A stretch of 50,970 bases of DNA, from contig JAYOFL010000019.1 in the NCBI GenBank assembly GCA_038117205.1, positions 1-50,970 on the forward strand, in the 5' to 3' direction. Position 1 is the first letter of the stretch. The number at the start of each line of letters is the position of its first letter. Position numbers and translations under genes: made by a program. Of this stretch, positions 32,566 to 41,401 are shown piece after piece. This DNA comes from JAQBZY01 sp038117205 (GTDB lineage Bacteria; Pseudomonadota; Alphaproteobacteria; Rhodospirillales; Casp-alpha2). The notes below the pieces were generated by a model. It was not told where the DNA came from. It worked only from the letters and a program-made list of their open reading frames with translations, and searched no databases.

Positions 32566-33531
32566 ATGAAGAACGAATTACCCGATTTCGACACTTTTCG
32601 CAGGTTGCCGCACGCGGTGACGCTGCTCGGCATGTCCGGCGTCGGCAAGACAATGCTCTCGACCTCGCTCAGACGCAGCGCCAACTGGTTCCATTTTTCC
32701 GCCGATTACCGCATCGGCACGGCGCACCTGGCCGAGCACATCCTGGACAACATCAAGTTCAAGATCATGCGGATGGACGATCCTTTCGTCGCGCAACTGC
32801 TGCGCAACGACTCGATCTACATCAACCACAACATCTCGGTCGACAATCTGGAGCCGGTTTCGACCTTCCTCGGCATGTACGGCGACCCGGCATTGGGCGG
32901 CCTCGACAAGGCGACGTTCGTCGAGCGCCAGGACCTCTACCGGCAGGCGGAAATCCATTCCATGGTCGACGTGCCCCGGTTCATGGACAAGGCGTGGCGC
33001 ATCTATTCCTGCAAGGATTTCATCAACGACGCGTCGGGCAGCCTGTGCGAGATCGCGGAGATCGACAATCCCGCCGATCCGGTGGTGCGCGCGCTCCGGG
33101 AAACGACGCTGATCCTCTATATCCGGGCCTCGGCCGAGAACGAGGAGGCGCTGAAGCAGCGCGCGGAAACGGACCCGAAGCCGTTGTTCTACTACCCGGA
33201 CTTCATCAAGCCGCGCCTCGCCAAGCAGCCGGACGACGGCGTCGGCGTCGATCCGAAGGCGTTTACCCGGTCGCTGTTCGGCCCGCTCCTGGAGGATCGC
33301 AAGCCGCGCTACGAAAAGTTCGCCGCCAACTACGGATTTTCGGTCGATGTCGACCGGCTGTTCGGGAACGGTGGCGCCGACAGCCCGGCGCCGGATTCCG
33401 ACACCTTCCTGCGCACCTTGTACGAGGTCGTCGCCGACGGCGCCAAGGCCTCGCCCCTTGAACGTGACAACGCGAGCCGCTATGTCCAGGCCTGTCGCGC
33501 GCGGGCGGAGGCGCGCGGCATCGCCGCGTAA
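32566..33531 (+). CDS. P-loop NTPase-like protein of unknown function upstream of metA
   Basis: A 321-residue cytoplasmic protein. A Walker A motif, GMSGVGKT, is at about 22-29 (VTLLGMSGVGKTMLSTSL), followed by a conserved-looking FHFSADYRIGTAHL and, further on, ETTLILYIRASAENEEALKQRAE, which may correspond to the Walker B region of a kinase-like fold. The rest is rich in aromatic and acidic residues. I do not recognise a named family. The start ATG is the first in frame after the divergent region; the longer frame from 32320 would overlap the AOR start. Its stop is 11 bp before metA, implying co-transcription. A small-molecule kinase is possible, but unproven. Confidence 0.7.
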   Translation: MKNELPDFDTFRRLPHAVTLLGMSGVGKTMLSTSLRRSANWFHFSADYRIGTAHLAEHILDNIKFKIMRMDDPFVAQLLRNDSIYINHNISVDNLEPVSTFLGMYGDPALGGLDKATFVERQDLYRQAEIHSMVDVPRFMDKAWRIYSCKDFINDASGSLCEIAEIDNPADPVVRALRETTLILYIRASAENEEALKQRAETDPKPLFYYPDFIKPRLAKQPDDGVGVDPKAFTRSLFGPLLEDRKPRYEKFAANYGFSVDVDRLFGNGGADSPAPDSDTFLRTLYEVVADGAKASPLERDNASRYVQACRARAEARGIAA

Positions 33532-33542
33532 GGAGACCAGCG

Positions 33543-34499
33543 ATGCCGATCAAGATTCCTTCCAAATTACCGGCACGCGCCATCCTCGAGCAGGAAGGCG
33601 TGCCGATCATCAAGGAAGAGGACGCGACGCGCCAGGACATCCGGCCGCTTCGGGTCGCCGTGCTCAACCTGATGCCGGAAAAGATCAAGACGGAGACACA
33701 GCTCGCCCGCGTCCTCGGCGCGACGCCGTTGCAGGTCGAGGTGACGCTGCTGTCGCTCTCCACGCACAAACCGAAGACGACGCCGGAACAGCATCTGCTC
33801 GACTTCTACCATCCCTGGAAGGACATCCGGGACCAGAAGTTCGACGGTCTGATCGTCACCGGCGCGCCGATCGAGCAGATGCCGTTCGAGGAGGTGCGCT
33901 ACTGGCCGGAGCTTTGCGACATCTTCGATTGGTCGCTCACCAACGTCTACGGCACCTTCAATCTCTGCTGGGGTGCCCAGGCGGGCCTCTATCATTTCTA
34001 TGGCATTCCGAAGTATCAATTGCCCCGGAAGGCGTTCGGCGTCTTCTGGCACAAGGTGCTGAACCCGGCGTCGCCGCTGATGCGCGGGCTCAACGACGCG
34101 ATCCCGATCCCGGTGTCGCGCCACACGGAAAATCACCACGCCGATCTGGAGGCGTTTCCGCATCTGGAAATCCTGGCGGAATCGGACGACGTCGGCATGG
34201 CTCTCGTCCATGATCCGGTGCTGAACCACGTCAGCATGTTCAACCACCTGGAATACGACTCGACGACGCTCGGCGACGAATACCGCCGCGACGTCACCAA
34301 GGGATCGGCGATCCAGGTGCCGGCCAACTACTATCCGGATGACGATCCGTCGCGGCCGCCGGTCAACACCTGGCGCGCCAACGCGCACATCCTGTTCGGT
34401 AACTGGGTGAACATGATTTACCAGGGCACGCCGTTCGCGCTCGCCGACATCGGCAAGGACAAGCGCAAGCCGCCGAAGTCGAACGAAAGTGCGGCGTAA
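33543..34499 (+). CDS. metAA: MetA-family homoserine O-acetyltransferase (acetyl-CoA type)
   Basis: A 318-residue MetA-family acyltransferase that activates homoserine in methionine synthesis. The nucleophile Cys142 is in NLCWGAQAG, with the His-Glu of the triad further on (VFWHKV, SRHTENHHADLEA region). Residue 111, which decides the acyl donor in this family, is Glu (TGAPIEQM); Glu111 enzymes such as that of Bacillus cereus use acetyl-CoA, while Gly111 enzymes use succinyl-CoA. So the common name 'homoserine succinyltransferase' is probably wrong here. It forms a pair with the upstream P-loop gene (11-bp gap). No SAM riboswitch is visible ahead of it. Confidence 0.88.
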   Translation: MPIKIPSKLPARAILEQEGVPIIKEEDATRQDIRPLRVAVLNLMPEKIKTETQLARVLGATPLQVEVTLLSLSTHKPKTTPEQHLLDFYHPWKDIRDQKFDGLIVTGAPIEQMPFEEVRYWPELCDIFDWSLTNVYGTFNLCWGAQAGLYHFYGIPKYQLPRKAFGVFWHKVLNPASPLMRGLNDAIPIPVSRHTENHHADLEAFPHLEILAESDDVGMALVHDPVLNHVSMFNHLEYDSTTLGDEYRRDVTKGSAIQVPANYYPDDDPSRPPVNTWRANAHILFGNWVNMIYQGTPFALADIGKDKRKPPKSNESAA

Positions 34500-34510
34500 T
34501 CCGACTCTCT

Positions 34511-34620
34511 CTCATCCTTCGAGACGCCGTCTGACGGCGGCTCCTCAGGATGAGGTTTTTTTCTGAAGCCCTCATCCTGAGGAGCCCGCCCAATTTCTTG
34601 GGCGGGCGTCTCGAAGGATG
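34511..34620. repeat. Dispersed extragenic palindromic repeat, copy 2
   Basis: Same repeat as at 13614-13716: CTCATCCTTCGAGACG ... CTCCTCAGGATGAGG, a T-rich centre, then CCTCATCCTGAGGAGC ... GTCTCGAAGGATG. The internal loops differ, but the outer arms are near identical. It separates metA from the convergent serA and may serve as a bidirectional terminator (a run of seven Ts follows the first unit). Confidence 0.8.
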
Positions 34621-34631
34621 AAGACGACTTC

Positions 34632-36206
34632 TCAGAACCGCATGGCGACGGCGTGCTGCACGTTGGCGAGGCCCTTGATCGCCGCCATCAGGTCTTCCGG
34701 CGGCTGGCCGTCCACCTCGATCAGGGCGATGGCGTCGCCGCCGGCCTGGGCTCGGCCCAGGTTGAAGGTGGCGATGTTGACGCCGGAATCCCCCATCAGC
34801 GTGCCGAGCGCACCGATCAGCCCCGGCTTGTCGTTATTGGCGAGGTAGATCATGTTCGGCCCGAGCCGGGCGTCGATGTGGATGCCCTTGATCTCGACGA
34901 TGCGCGGTTCGTCGTTGAAGAGCGTTCCCTTGATCGAGCGGGGCTGGTTTTCCGTCGTCACCGTCACCGTCACCAGCGTGTGGTAGTCGCCGGCGGTGTC
35001 CGACTTGGCCTCGCGGATCTTAATGTTCCGCTCCTCGGCGATGACCGGCGCGTTGACCATGTTGACGCCTTCCAAGAGCGGCCCGAGCAGTCCCTTGAGG
35101 ACGATGGCGGTGAGCGGCTTGACGTTGAGCGACGCCGCGTCGCCTTCGTAGCAGATGTCGATCTCCTTGATCGCCGACTGCGTCGCCTGCCCGGCGAAGC
35201 CGCCGAGTTGTTCCGCCAGCACCATGTACGGTTTCAGGCGCGGTGCTTCCTCGGCCGTCACGGACGCCATGTTGAGGGCGTTGGTGACCGCGCCGGTCAG
35301 CAGATAGTCCGCCATCTGCTCGGCGACCTGCACCGCCACCTTCTCCTGCGCTTCCGTCGTCGAGGCGCCGAGATGCGGCGTCGCCACGACGTTCTCCATT
35401 CCGAACAGTGGGTTCGCCGTCGCCGGTTCCTCGGCGAACACGTCGAGCGCCGCGGCGGCGACGTGGCCGCTGTCGAGGGCCGCCTTCAGCGCCGCCTCGT
35501 CGACCAGACCGCCGCGCGCACAATTGACGATACGCACACCCTTCTTGGTCCGCGCCAGCGCCGCCGCGTCGACGATGTTCCGCGTGTGCTCGGTCAGGGG
35601 CGTATGCAGGCTGATGAAATCCGCCCGCTCGAAGAGGTCGTTCAATTCGACCTTCTCGACGCCCAACTGCGTCGCCCGCTCCTCGGAAAGATACGGATCG
35701 AAGGCGATGACCTTCATCTTCAGGCCCTGCGCCCGATCGGCGACGATGGAGCCGATGTTGCCGCAGCCGATGACGCCCAAGGTCTTGCCCATCAGCTCGA
35801 CGCCCATGAAGCGGGACTTCTCCCACTTGCCGGCATGCGTCGACGCGTTCGCCGCCGGAATCTGGCGCGCCAGGGCCAGCATCAGCGAGATCGCGTGCTC
35901 CGCCGTGGTGATGGCGTTGCCGAAGGGCGTGTTCATGACGACGATGCCCTTCTGCGTCGCCACCGGCAGATCGACGTTGTCGACGCCGATGCCAGCCCGA
36001 CCGATGACCTTGAGCCGGCCAGGGTTCTCCAGCACCTTCGGCGTCACCTTGGTCGCCGAGCGGATGGCGAGACCGTCGTAGTCGCCGATGATCCTGGCCA
36101 GTTCTTCCTTGTCGAGGCCGGTCTTCACGTCGACCTCGATACCGCGCGACGTGAAGACTTCGGCGGCGAACTTGCTCATCTTGTCGGAGATCAGAACCTT
36201 GACCAT
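34632..36206 (-). CDS. serA: D-3-phosphoglycerate dehydrogenase
   Basis: A 524-residue type I SerA, the first enzyme of serine synthesis. The NAD-binding motif is GVIGCGNIGSIVADRA near 145-160, with RIVNCARGGLVDE and the catalytic His region VVATPHLGASTTEAQ. An intervening domain (about 315-450) and a C-terminal ACT domain (ANNDKPGLIGALGTLMGDSGVNIATF) complete the long form, in which serine feedback is often mediated. It is 3 bp behind serC, in one operon. Confidence 0.95.
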   Translation of the reverse strand: MVKVLISDKMSKFAAEVFTSRGIEVDVKTGLDKEELARIIGDYDGLAIRSATKVTPKVLENPGRLKVIGRAGIGVDNVDLPVATQKGIVVMNTPFGNAITTAEHAISLMLALARQIPAANASTHAGKWEKSRFMGVELMGKTLGVIGCGNIGSIVADRAQGLKMKVIAFDPYLSEERATQLGVEKVELNDLFERADFISLHTPLTEHTRNIVDAAALARTKKGVRIVNCARGGLVDEAALKAALDSGHVAAAALDVFAEEPATANPLFGMENVVATPHLGASTTEAQEKVAVQVAEQMADYLLTGAVTNALNMASVTAEEAPRLKPYMVLAEQLGGFAGQATQSAIKEIDICYEGDAASLNVKPLTAIVLKGLLGPLLEGVNMVNAPVIAEERNIKIREAKSDTAGDYHTLVTVTVTTENQPRSIKGTLFNDEPRIVEIKGIHIDARLGPNMIYLANNDKPGLIGALGTLMGDSGVNIATFNLGRAQAGGDAIALIEVDGQPPEDLMAAIKGLANVQHAVAMRF

Positions 36207-36209
36207 GGC

Positions 36210-37379
36210 TCAGCCCCCCGCCGCCGTCTTGGCTTCGGCGTAGGCCCAGTCGAGCCACGGGCAAAGCGCCTCGACGTCCGACGTTTCGATGGTGGCGCCG
36301 CACCAGATGCGCAGTCCTGGAGGGGCGTCGCGGTGCGCGCCGAGATCGAAAGCGACCCCTTCCTTATCGAGCAGCCCGGTCATCTTCTTGACGGTGGCGC
36401 GCTGCGCCGCGTCGTCCAGGCCCTTGAACCAGGGATCGACGATGACGAAACCCATGGACGTGGTCGAGCGGGCCTTCGGATCGGCGCAGATATTCTCGAT
36501 CCACGGCGTCCGGTCGACCCAACCCTGCAACGCGGCGGCGTTACGGTCGACGCGCCCGATCAGGCCGTCGAGGCCGCCCACGTCCTCGCCCCAGCGGAGA
36601 CCGTCGAGGGCATCCTCGACGCAGAGCAGCGATGGCGTGTTGATCGTCGAGCCCTCGAAGATTTCCTCGTTCAGCTTGTCCTTCTTCTTGAGCCGGAAGA
36701 CCTTCGGCATCGGCCAGGCCGGATCGTAGCTCTCGATGCGCTCGACGGCGCGCGGGCTCAGCATCAGCATGCCGTGCGCCGCCTCGCCGCCCATCGCCTT
36801 CTGCCAGGACCAGGTGGCGACGTCGATCTTCGACCACGGAATGTCCATGGCGAAGGCCGCCGACGTGGCGTCGCAGATGGTGAGACCCTTGCGGTCGTCC
36901 GGAATCCAGTCGCCGTCGGGGACGCGCACGCCGCTGGTGGTGCCGTTCCAGGTGAAGATGACGTCGCGGTCGAAGTCGACCGTCGACAGGTCAGGCAACT
37001 CGCCGTAACCGACCTGCATCAGCTTGACATCCTTGATCTTGAGCTGCTTGGCGACGTCGCCGGCCCAGGTGGCGCCGAAGCTTTCCCACGCCAGCACCTC
37101 GACGGCGCGCGGGCCGATGATCGACCACAGCGCCATCTCGACGGCGCCGGTGTCGGACGCCGGCACGATGCCGAGGCGATAGCCCTCCGGGATGCGGAGC
37201 AGCCGCTTGCTGCGCTCGATGACTTCCTGCAGGCGGCCCTTGCCGATGGCGTGGCGGTGCGAGCGGCCGACGAAGGCGTCCTTCAGGACGTCGACGCTCC
37301 AACCGGGACGTTTGGCGCAGGGACCGGACGAAAAACGAGGGTTCGCCGGACGGATGCCCGGCTTCTGAATGGCGTTCAT
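36210..37379 (-). CDS. serC: Phosphoserine aminotransferase
   Basis: A 389-residue class V PLP aminotransferase that makes phosphoserine from phosphohydroxypyruvate. The start KPGIRPANPRFSSGPCAKRPGW is characteristic of the alphaproteobacterial SerC type; the Schiff-base Lys is in ATWSWQKAMGGEAAHGM. ATG at 37379 lies just after the conserved serC leader hairpins. First gene of the serC-serA operon. Confidence 0.94.
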   Translation of the reverse strand: MNAIQKPGIRPANPRFSSGPCAKRPGWSVDVLKDAFVGRSHRHAIGKGRLQEVIERSKRLLRIPEGYRLGIVPASDTGAVEMALWSIIGPRAVEVLAWESFGATWAGDVAKQLKIKDVKLMQVGYGELPDLSTVDFDRDVIFTWNGTTSGVRVPDGDWIPDDRKGLTICDATSAAFAMDIPWSKIDVATWSWQKAMGGEAAHGMLMLSPRAVERIESYDPAWPMPKVFRLKKKDKLNEEIFEGSTINTPSLLCVEDALDGLRWGEDVGGLDGLIGRVDRNAAALQGWVDRTPWIENICADPKARSTTSMGFVIVDPWFKGLDDAAQRATVKKMTGLLDKEGVAFDLGAHRDAPPGLRIWCGATIETSDVEALCPWLDWAYAEAKTAAGG

Positions 37380-37384
37380 AATTG

Positions 37385-37440
37385 CTCCTTCCTCTCAGAA
37401 GGTCGCGCCTCGTTGGGGAGGCGTGGCCCACGGGTCTTTT
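37385..37440 (-). ncRNA. serC-motif leader RNA
   Basis: On the minus strand just before serC are two adjacent hairpins: arms CGCCTC and GAGGCG (37418-37423 with 37406-37411) around a 6-base loop, then CCTTC and GAAGG (37398-37402 with 37387-37391), the second containing the start of the ribosome-binding region. Position and shape agree with the serC RNA motif reported upstream of serC in alphaproteobacteria. It probably tunes serC-serA translation; no ligand is established. Confidence 0.65.
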
Positions 37441-37517
37441 ATGCCCGCGCCCGGGTGCCGTCAATGCGCATGCTCGTCCCACTGGACAAGGTTCCGGCGA
37501 GCGCGTAGTCAAAATCC

Positions 37518-38630
37518 ATGGGGATCCCACCGAAATCCGCCGACGGCAACGCCACTTCTCCGGGAAAGCCCGTCCGGGTCCTGCTGTGCGCGGACATCGA
37601 CCTCGTGTCGCTGCCGGTCCGCGCCGCCATCGACCGGGCGCCGGACATTCAACTGGCGGCGGCCGCCGCCGACGGCGTCATGGCGGTCTCGACCCTCCGC
37701 CGTCAGGAGTTCGACGTCGCCGTCATCGACATCGGCGTCGGCGAGCGGGAAACCCTGACGACCCTCACCCGCATCCAGAAAGCCGACCCCGGCGTCCGCG
37801 TCGTGATGGTGGCCACCGTTTCGTTCGCCAACATCCGCACGTCGATGAAAGGCCTGATGGCCGGCGCTGCCGCCTTCGTACCGACACCGACGGCCCATTC
37901 CGCCTGGTCCAGCGAGGCGATCTTCCGCGACGAGTTCCTGCGTGTCGTCCGCGCCCTCGGCCAGCGCCGCGACGACCGGTCCGGCAAGCCGCTACCGGCA
38001 CCGGCGCCGCGTCTGGACGAAACGCCGATCACGACACGGCCGGCCGGCCCGAAGCGGCCGAAGGCGCTCCTGATTGGAAGCTCGACCGGCGGTCCGCAGG
38101 CGGTTTCCGATGTCCTGACCGAAATCGGTCCGGGTTTCCCGGCGCCGATCCTCGTCACGCAGCACATGCCGCCCGTCTTTACCGGCGTCTTCGCGGCGAA
38201 CCTCGCCCGCAAGACCGGCATCGCCGCGCAGGAAGCCGTCGACGGTTCGGACCTCCTGGCCGGGCATTTCTACGTCGCGCCGGGCAACAAGCATATGCGG
38301 CTTCGCCGTTTCGGCGCGCGCGTCACGGTCCAGTTGACGGACGAGCCGCCCGTCAACTATTGCCGGCCCGCCGTCGATCCCATGTTCGAAAGCGCCGCCG
38401 AGGCCTTCGACGGCCAAGTCCTCGCCGTCATTCTGACCGGCATGGGCCAGGACGGCATGGTCGGCGCCGGCAAGGTCGTCGACGCCGGCGGCACCGTATT
38501 CGCCCAGGACCAGGCGACGAGTGTCGTCTGGGGCATGCCCGGCGCCGCCGCCAAGGCCGGCGTCTGCCATGCCGTGCTGCCGCTGTCGGCGATCGCCCGG
38601 AAGATCAAGGAATTCTGGAAGAAGCCGTAG
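37518..38630 (+). CDS. Orphan CheB-type methylesterase with degenerate receiver domain
   Basis: A 370-residue protein: receiver-like domain (about 19-130) then CheB methylesterase domain (about 180-365). The catalytic region has SSTGGPQAV (nucleophile Ser), TQHMPP (His) and TGMGQDGM (Asp), so esterase activity is plausible. In the receiver, Asp26/Asp28 and Asp71 (VAVIDIGVG) remain, but the usual DxxMPxMDG is absent and the conserved Lys position reads FVPTP, so normal phosphorylation control is doubtful. No cheR, cheA, MCP or other chemotaxis gene is nearby. It may act in a chemosensory-like system encoded elsewhere. The 'CheB' name describes the fold, not a proven chemotaxis role. Confidence 0.78.
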   Translation: MGIPPKSADGNATSPGKPVRVLLCADIDLVSLPVRAAIDRAPDIQLAAAAADGVMAVSTLRRQEFDVAVIDIGVGERETLTTLTRIQKADPGVRVVMVATVSFANIRTSMKGLMAGAAAFVPTPTAHSAWSSEAIFRDEFLRVVRALGQRRDDRSGKPLPAPAPRLDETPITTRPAGPKRPKALLIGSSTGGPQAVSDVLTEIGPGFPAPILVTQHMPPVFTGVFAANLARKTGIAAQEAVDGSDLLAGHFYVAPGNKHMRLRRFGARVTVQLTDEPPVNYCRPAVDPMFESAAEAFDGQVLAVILTGMGQDGMVGAGKVVDAGGTVFAQDQATSVVWGMPGAAAKAGVCHAVLPLSAIARKIKEFWKKP

Positions 38631-38633
38631 GCC

Positions 38634-40502
38634 CTAGTAGCCGAAGAAGAACGGCCCGATCAGTGTGTACGCGCCCCACATGACGAGCATGAGCGGCACG
38701 CCGGCGCGCACGTAATCGGAAAACCGGTAATGCCCCGGCCCCATGACCAGGAGATTGGTCTGATAGCCGATGGGCGACGCGAACGAACAGTTGGCGGCGA
38801 ACACGATGGCGATGGCGAACGCCTCGACCGGGGCGCCGACCTTGACGGCAAGATCGACGGCGACCGGCGTGAACAGGACGGCGACGGCGTTATTGGAGAT
38901 GATATTGGTCATCACCGCCGCGGCCAGGAACAGGATCGACGCGATGGCGGCGGGGCCGGCCCCATGCACCGCCGTGACCAGCGCGCCCGCCAGATAGGCC
39001 GCGCCACCGGTTTCGCGGAGCGCCACGCTCATGGCGAGGGCGGCGGCGATGGCCGTCGCGATCTTCGGATCGACGGCGCGGAACGCCTGACGGAGGTTGA
39101 GGACGCCGGTGCCGACCATGGCGACGGCACCGGCGAGCGCGCAGACGACGATCGGCAGCACGCCCGCTCCAGCCAGGGCGACGACGGCGACGAAGATAGC
39201 GCCGGCGCGCTTGGCGTGATCGAGGCTCGGCAGATCCTCGGCGGACGATTCGATCAGCACCACGTCGCGGTTGCCGCGTAGGTCGCGGATATTCTCGCGC
39301 GGCCCCTGCATCAACAGGACGTCGCCCACCTCCAGCCGGATTTCCGTGATGCGGGCGCGGAACATGCGGGCCCGGCGCTGGATGCCGAGCACGATGCAGC
39401 CGGTCTTGTAGCGGAATCCGGCCAGCCGCAGGTTCTGGCCGATCAGCCGTGACGCCGGCGCCACCATGGCTTCCGCCAGCACCTGATGGCCCTGCCGCCA
39501 GGGCGCGTCGTCCTCATCGTCCTCGTCCGTGTCCTCTGCGCCGTCGTCGAGCGAGGGATGAAACAGGTCCCGGTGTTCGGTGAGCGCGTCCTTCAACGCC
39601 TTGCGGGTGGCGGCGACCACCAGCACGTCGCCGGTCAGCACGTTCACGTCCTCGAAGGGCGGCAGGATGGCCCGCTCGCCCCGCTGGATCATGCGAACCG
39701 TGATGTCCGGCAGGATCTTGAAATGTCCGCCGGGCGCCGTCTGCCCGACCAGCTTCGAGCCGGCCTCGATTTCCAACTGCATCAGGAACTGCTTGCCGTC
39801 GCCGGCCAGCATGTTGTCGGCGAGGCCGGCCCTTTCGGGCAGGATGCGCGGCGCGATGAAGGAGACGTAGATCAGGCCGACGGCACAGAGCACGACACCG
39901 GGGCCGGTAAATTGGAAGAAGCCGAGCGGCGTCTCGCCGATCTCGATCAGCGCGGAATTGACCAGCAGGTTGGTGGATGACCCGATCAGCGTCGTCATGC
40001 CACCGAGAATGGCGGCATAGCTGAGCGGCATCATGACGCGGCAGGCGGAGACGCCGTAACGCGCCGCCACCGCCTGCATGATCGGGATGAAGATCACCAC
40101 GACCGGCGTGTTGTTGAGGAACGCGCTGACGGCGGCGACGACGGCGAACGCCAGCAGCACCGTCGCAATCAGCGGCACCCGCCCCTTGGTCCGGGTGAGG
40201 AACCAGTCGGCGCCCCGGTCCAGGATACCGGTGCGGATGATGCCCTGCCCCATGACCAGGAGCGCCAGCACGCTGATCAACGCCGGGTTCGAGAAGCCGG
40301 CCAGAATGCGGTCCGGATTGAGCCCGGTGCCGCCGCCGGACGGGGGCACGGGGAAGAACTGGAAGAAAATCAGGATCGCCGATATGGCGCCGAGGGACGT
40401 CAGTTCCATCGGCCACTTCTCGAGCGCGTAGGCGGCGAGGGTCGCGCCGATGATCGCGAACGTGACCCACATCTGGAACTCGTCGCCGGCGAATGACGTC
40501 AT
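38634..40502 (-). CDS. SLC13/DASS-type transporter with RCK_C domains
   Basis: A 622-residue membrane protein of the Na+/dicarboxylate-sulfate (CitT/SLC13-like) superfamily. An N-terminal block of about five or six helices (GATLAAYALEKWPMELT, NTPVVVIFIPIMQAVAARYG, SSTNLLVNSALIEIG) is followed by two TrkA-C/RCK_C regulatory domains in the cytoplasm (about 210-400; GDVLVVAATRKALKDA and GCIVLGIQRRARMFRA) with an acidic linker, then a second helix block (TNIISNNAVAVLFTPVAVDLA; GYQTNLLVMGPGHYRFSDYV). Sulfate, selenate, tungstate or dicarboxylate transport has been reported or proposed for this architecture. Substrate here is unknown. Confidence 0.83.
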   Translation of the reverse strand: MTSFAGDEFQMWVTFAIIGATLAAYALEKWPMELTSLGAISAILIFFQFFPVPPSGGGTGLNPDRILAGFSNPALISVLALLVMGQGIIRTGILDRGADWFLTRTKGRVPLIATVLLAFAVVAAVSAFLNNTPVVVIFIPIMQAVAARYGVSACRVMMPLSYAAILGGMTTLIGSSTNLLVNSALIEIGETPLGFFQFTGPGVVLCAVGLIYVSFIAPRILPERAGLADNMLAGDGKQFLMQLEIEAGSKLVGQTAPGGHFKILPDITVRMIQRGERAILPPFEDVNVLTGDVLVVAATRKALKDALTEHRDLFHPSLDDGAEDTDEDDEDDAPWRQGHQVLAEAMVAPASRLIGQNLRLAGFRYKTGCIVLGIQRRARMFRARITEIRLEVGDVLLMQGPRENIRDLRGNRDVVLIESSAEDLPSLDHAKRAGAIFVAVVALAGAGVLPIVVCALAGAVAMVGTGVLNLRQAFRAVDPKIATAIAAALAMSVALRETGGAAYLAGALVTAVHGAGPAAIASILFLAAAVMTNIISNNAVAVLFTPVAVDLAVKVGAPVEAFAIAIVFAANCSFASPIGYQTNLLVMGPGHYRFSDYVRAGVPLMLVMWGAYTLIGPFFFGY

Positions 40503-40567
40503 GCGCCGATTATAAGGAAGCGATGGCGGGTCTGGCGAATCAAGCCGACGCCCGGCATAATCCCGCC

Positions 40568-41071
40568 ATGAACCGCCGCATTCTCGTCCTCGCCGCCCTG
40601 GTCGCCGGTTTCGCCGGCATCGTCGGTCTCATCGCTACGTCCGGCACGGCCCCGAAGGCGGCCTTCGACATGACGGAAGCGCGGCTCCGCGTCCTGACGG
40701 ACGGCGACGGCGTCGTCCTCGATCTGACGGAAATCGGCCGGCGCGAGCACACGCTTTCCAAGACCCCCTGCCAGGCGACCAGGAAGGTCCGCCTGGCCCG
40801 GAGCGGCGCCCTCGCCGTCGAGCAGACCTGCACGGACGAGCAGGCGAAGCGCCTTATCGACAACTCGGCCGGGACCTGGCACGTGACCGGCAATGCGCTT
40901 TGCCTCGACGTCGGCGCGTTGGACCGGGAAAGCGCCTGCTCGCGGGTCGAATACCGGGACGGGACGTTCGCGCTCCTCGACCGGCAACTGAACGTCCGTT
41001 GGACGATGACGGCGGAAAACCCGCGCTTCCAATCCTACAAGGATATGGTCGAGGCCCTCGCCGCCCACTGA
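40568..41071 (+). CDS. Secreted or membrane-anchored hypothetical protein
   Basis: A 167-residue protein with an N-terminal hydrophobic segment (RRILVLAALVAGFAGIVGLIA) as signal or anchor, then a soluble domain containing four cysteines (TPCQATRK, VEQTCTDEQ, NALCLDVG, SACSRVEY) that could pair in the periplasm. I recognise no family. The ATG at 40568 is preferred to the open frame from 40493, which would overlap the transporter start. It is divergent from the transporter and converges with a small hypothetical gene 6 bp away. Confidence 0.6.
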   Translation: MNRRILVLAALVAGFAGIVGLIATSGTAPKAAFDMTEARLRVLTDGDGVVLDLTEIGRREHTLSKTPCQATRKVRLARSGALAVEQTCTDEQAKRLIDNSAGTWHVTGNALCLDVGALDRESACSRVEYRDGTFALLDRQLNVRWTMTAENPRFQSYKDMVEALAAH

Positions 41072-41077
41072 ACGCCG

Positions 41078-41296
41078 TCAGTTGGCGCCCTTGCCCCATC
41101 CGGCGAAGCCGCAGAGCGACGCGAAGAACTCGTTGTCGAGCAATTGGATTTCCATCGCATCCAGCGCGTAAGGCAGCGCGCCCAGGACGACCGCGCCGAA
41201 GACGATGGCGGGCGCGTGCCGGATACACCAGGCGGCGAACCGTTCGGTAAACGGCGCCGGGCGGTCATCGTATCCTGGGGCGTGCATGCGGCTCAT
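41078..41296 (-). CDS. Small hypothetical membrane protein
   Basis: A 72-residue protein (or 69 from the next ATG at 41287) with one hydrophobic helix (HAPAIVFGAVVLGALPYALDAM). No family is recognised. The frame extends to 41416, but that start would overlap the CRP-like site, so the shorter form is chosen. Support is limited to an open frame with a membrane segment. Confidence 0.45.
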   Translation of the reverse strand: MSRMHAPGYDDRPAPFTERFAAWCIRHAPAIVFGAVVLGALPYALDAMEIQLLDNEFFASLCGFAGWGKGAN

Positions 41297-41401
41297 GCGC
41301 GCATCATGCCGAAACGGCGGGGTGCGGGCAACAGGGCGGGAACTTCGTCGGAGATAACGCCGAAAAACCCGGTCAAAAAAATTTCGAAAAAAACGATTCC
41401 G

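Noticed and set aside
33532..33542. SAM riboswitch ahead of metA
   Set aside because: Only 11 bases separate metA from the upstream gene; there is no room for one.
34653..37508. A 951-codon plus-strand open frame across serA and serC
   Set aside because: It is the antisense of two well-conserved housekeeping genes and has no recognisable domain; a byproduct of GC-rich codon bias.
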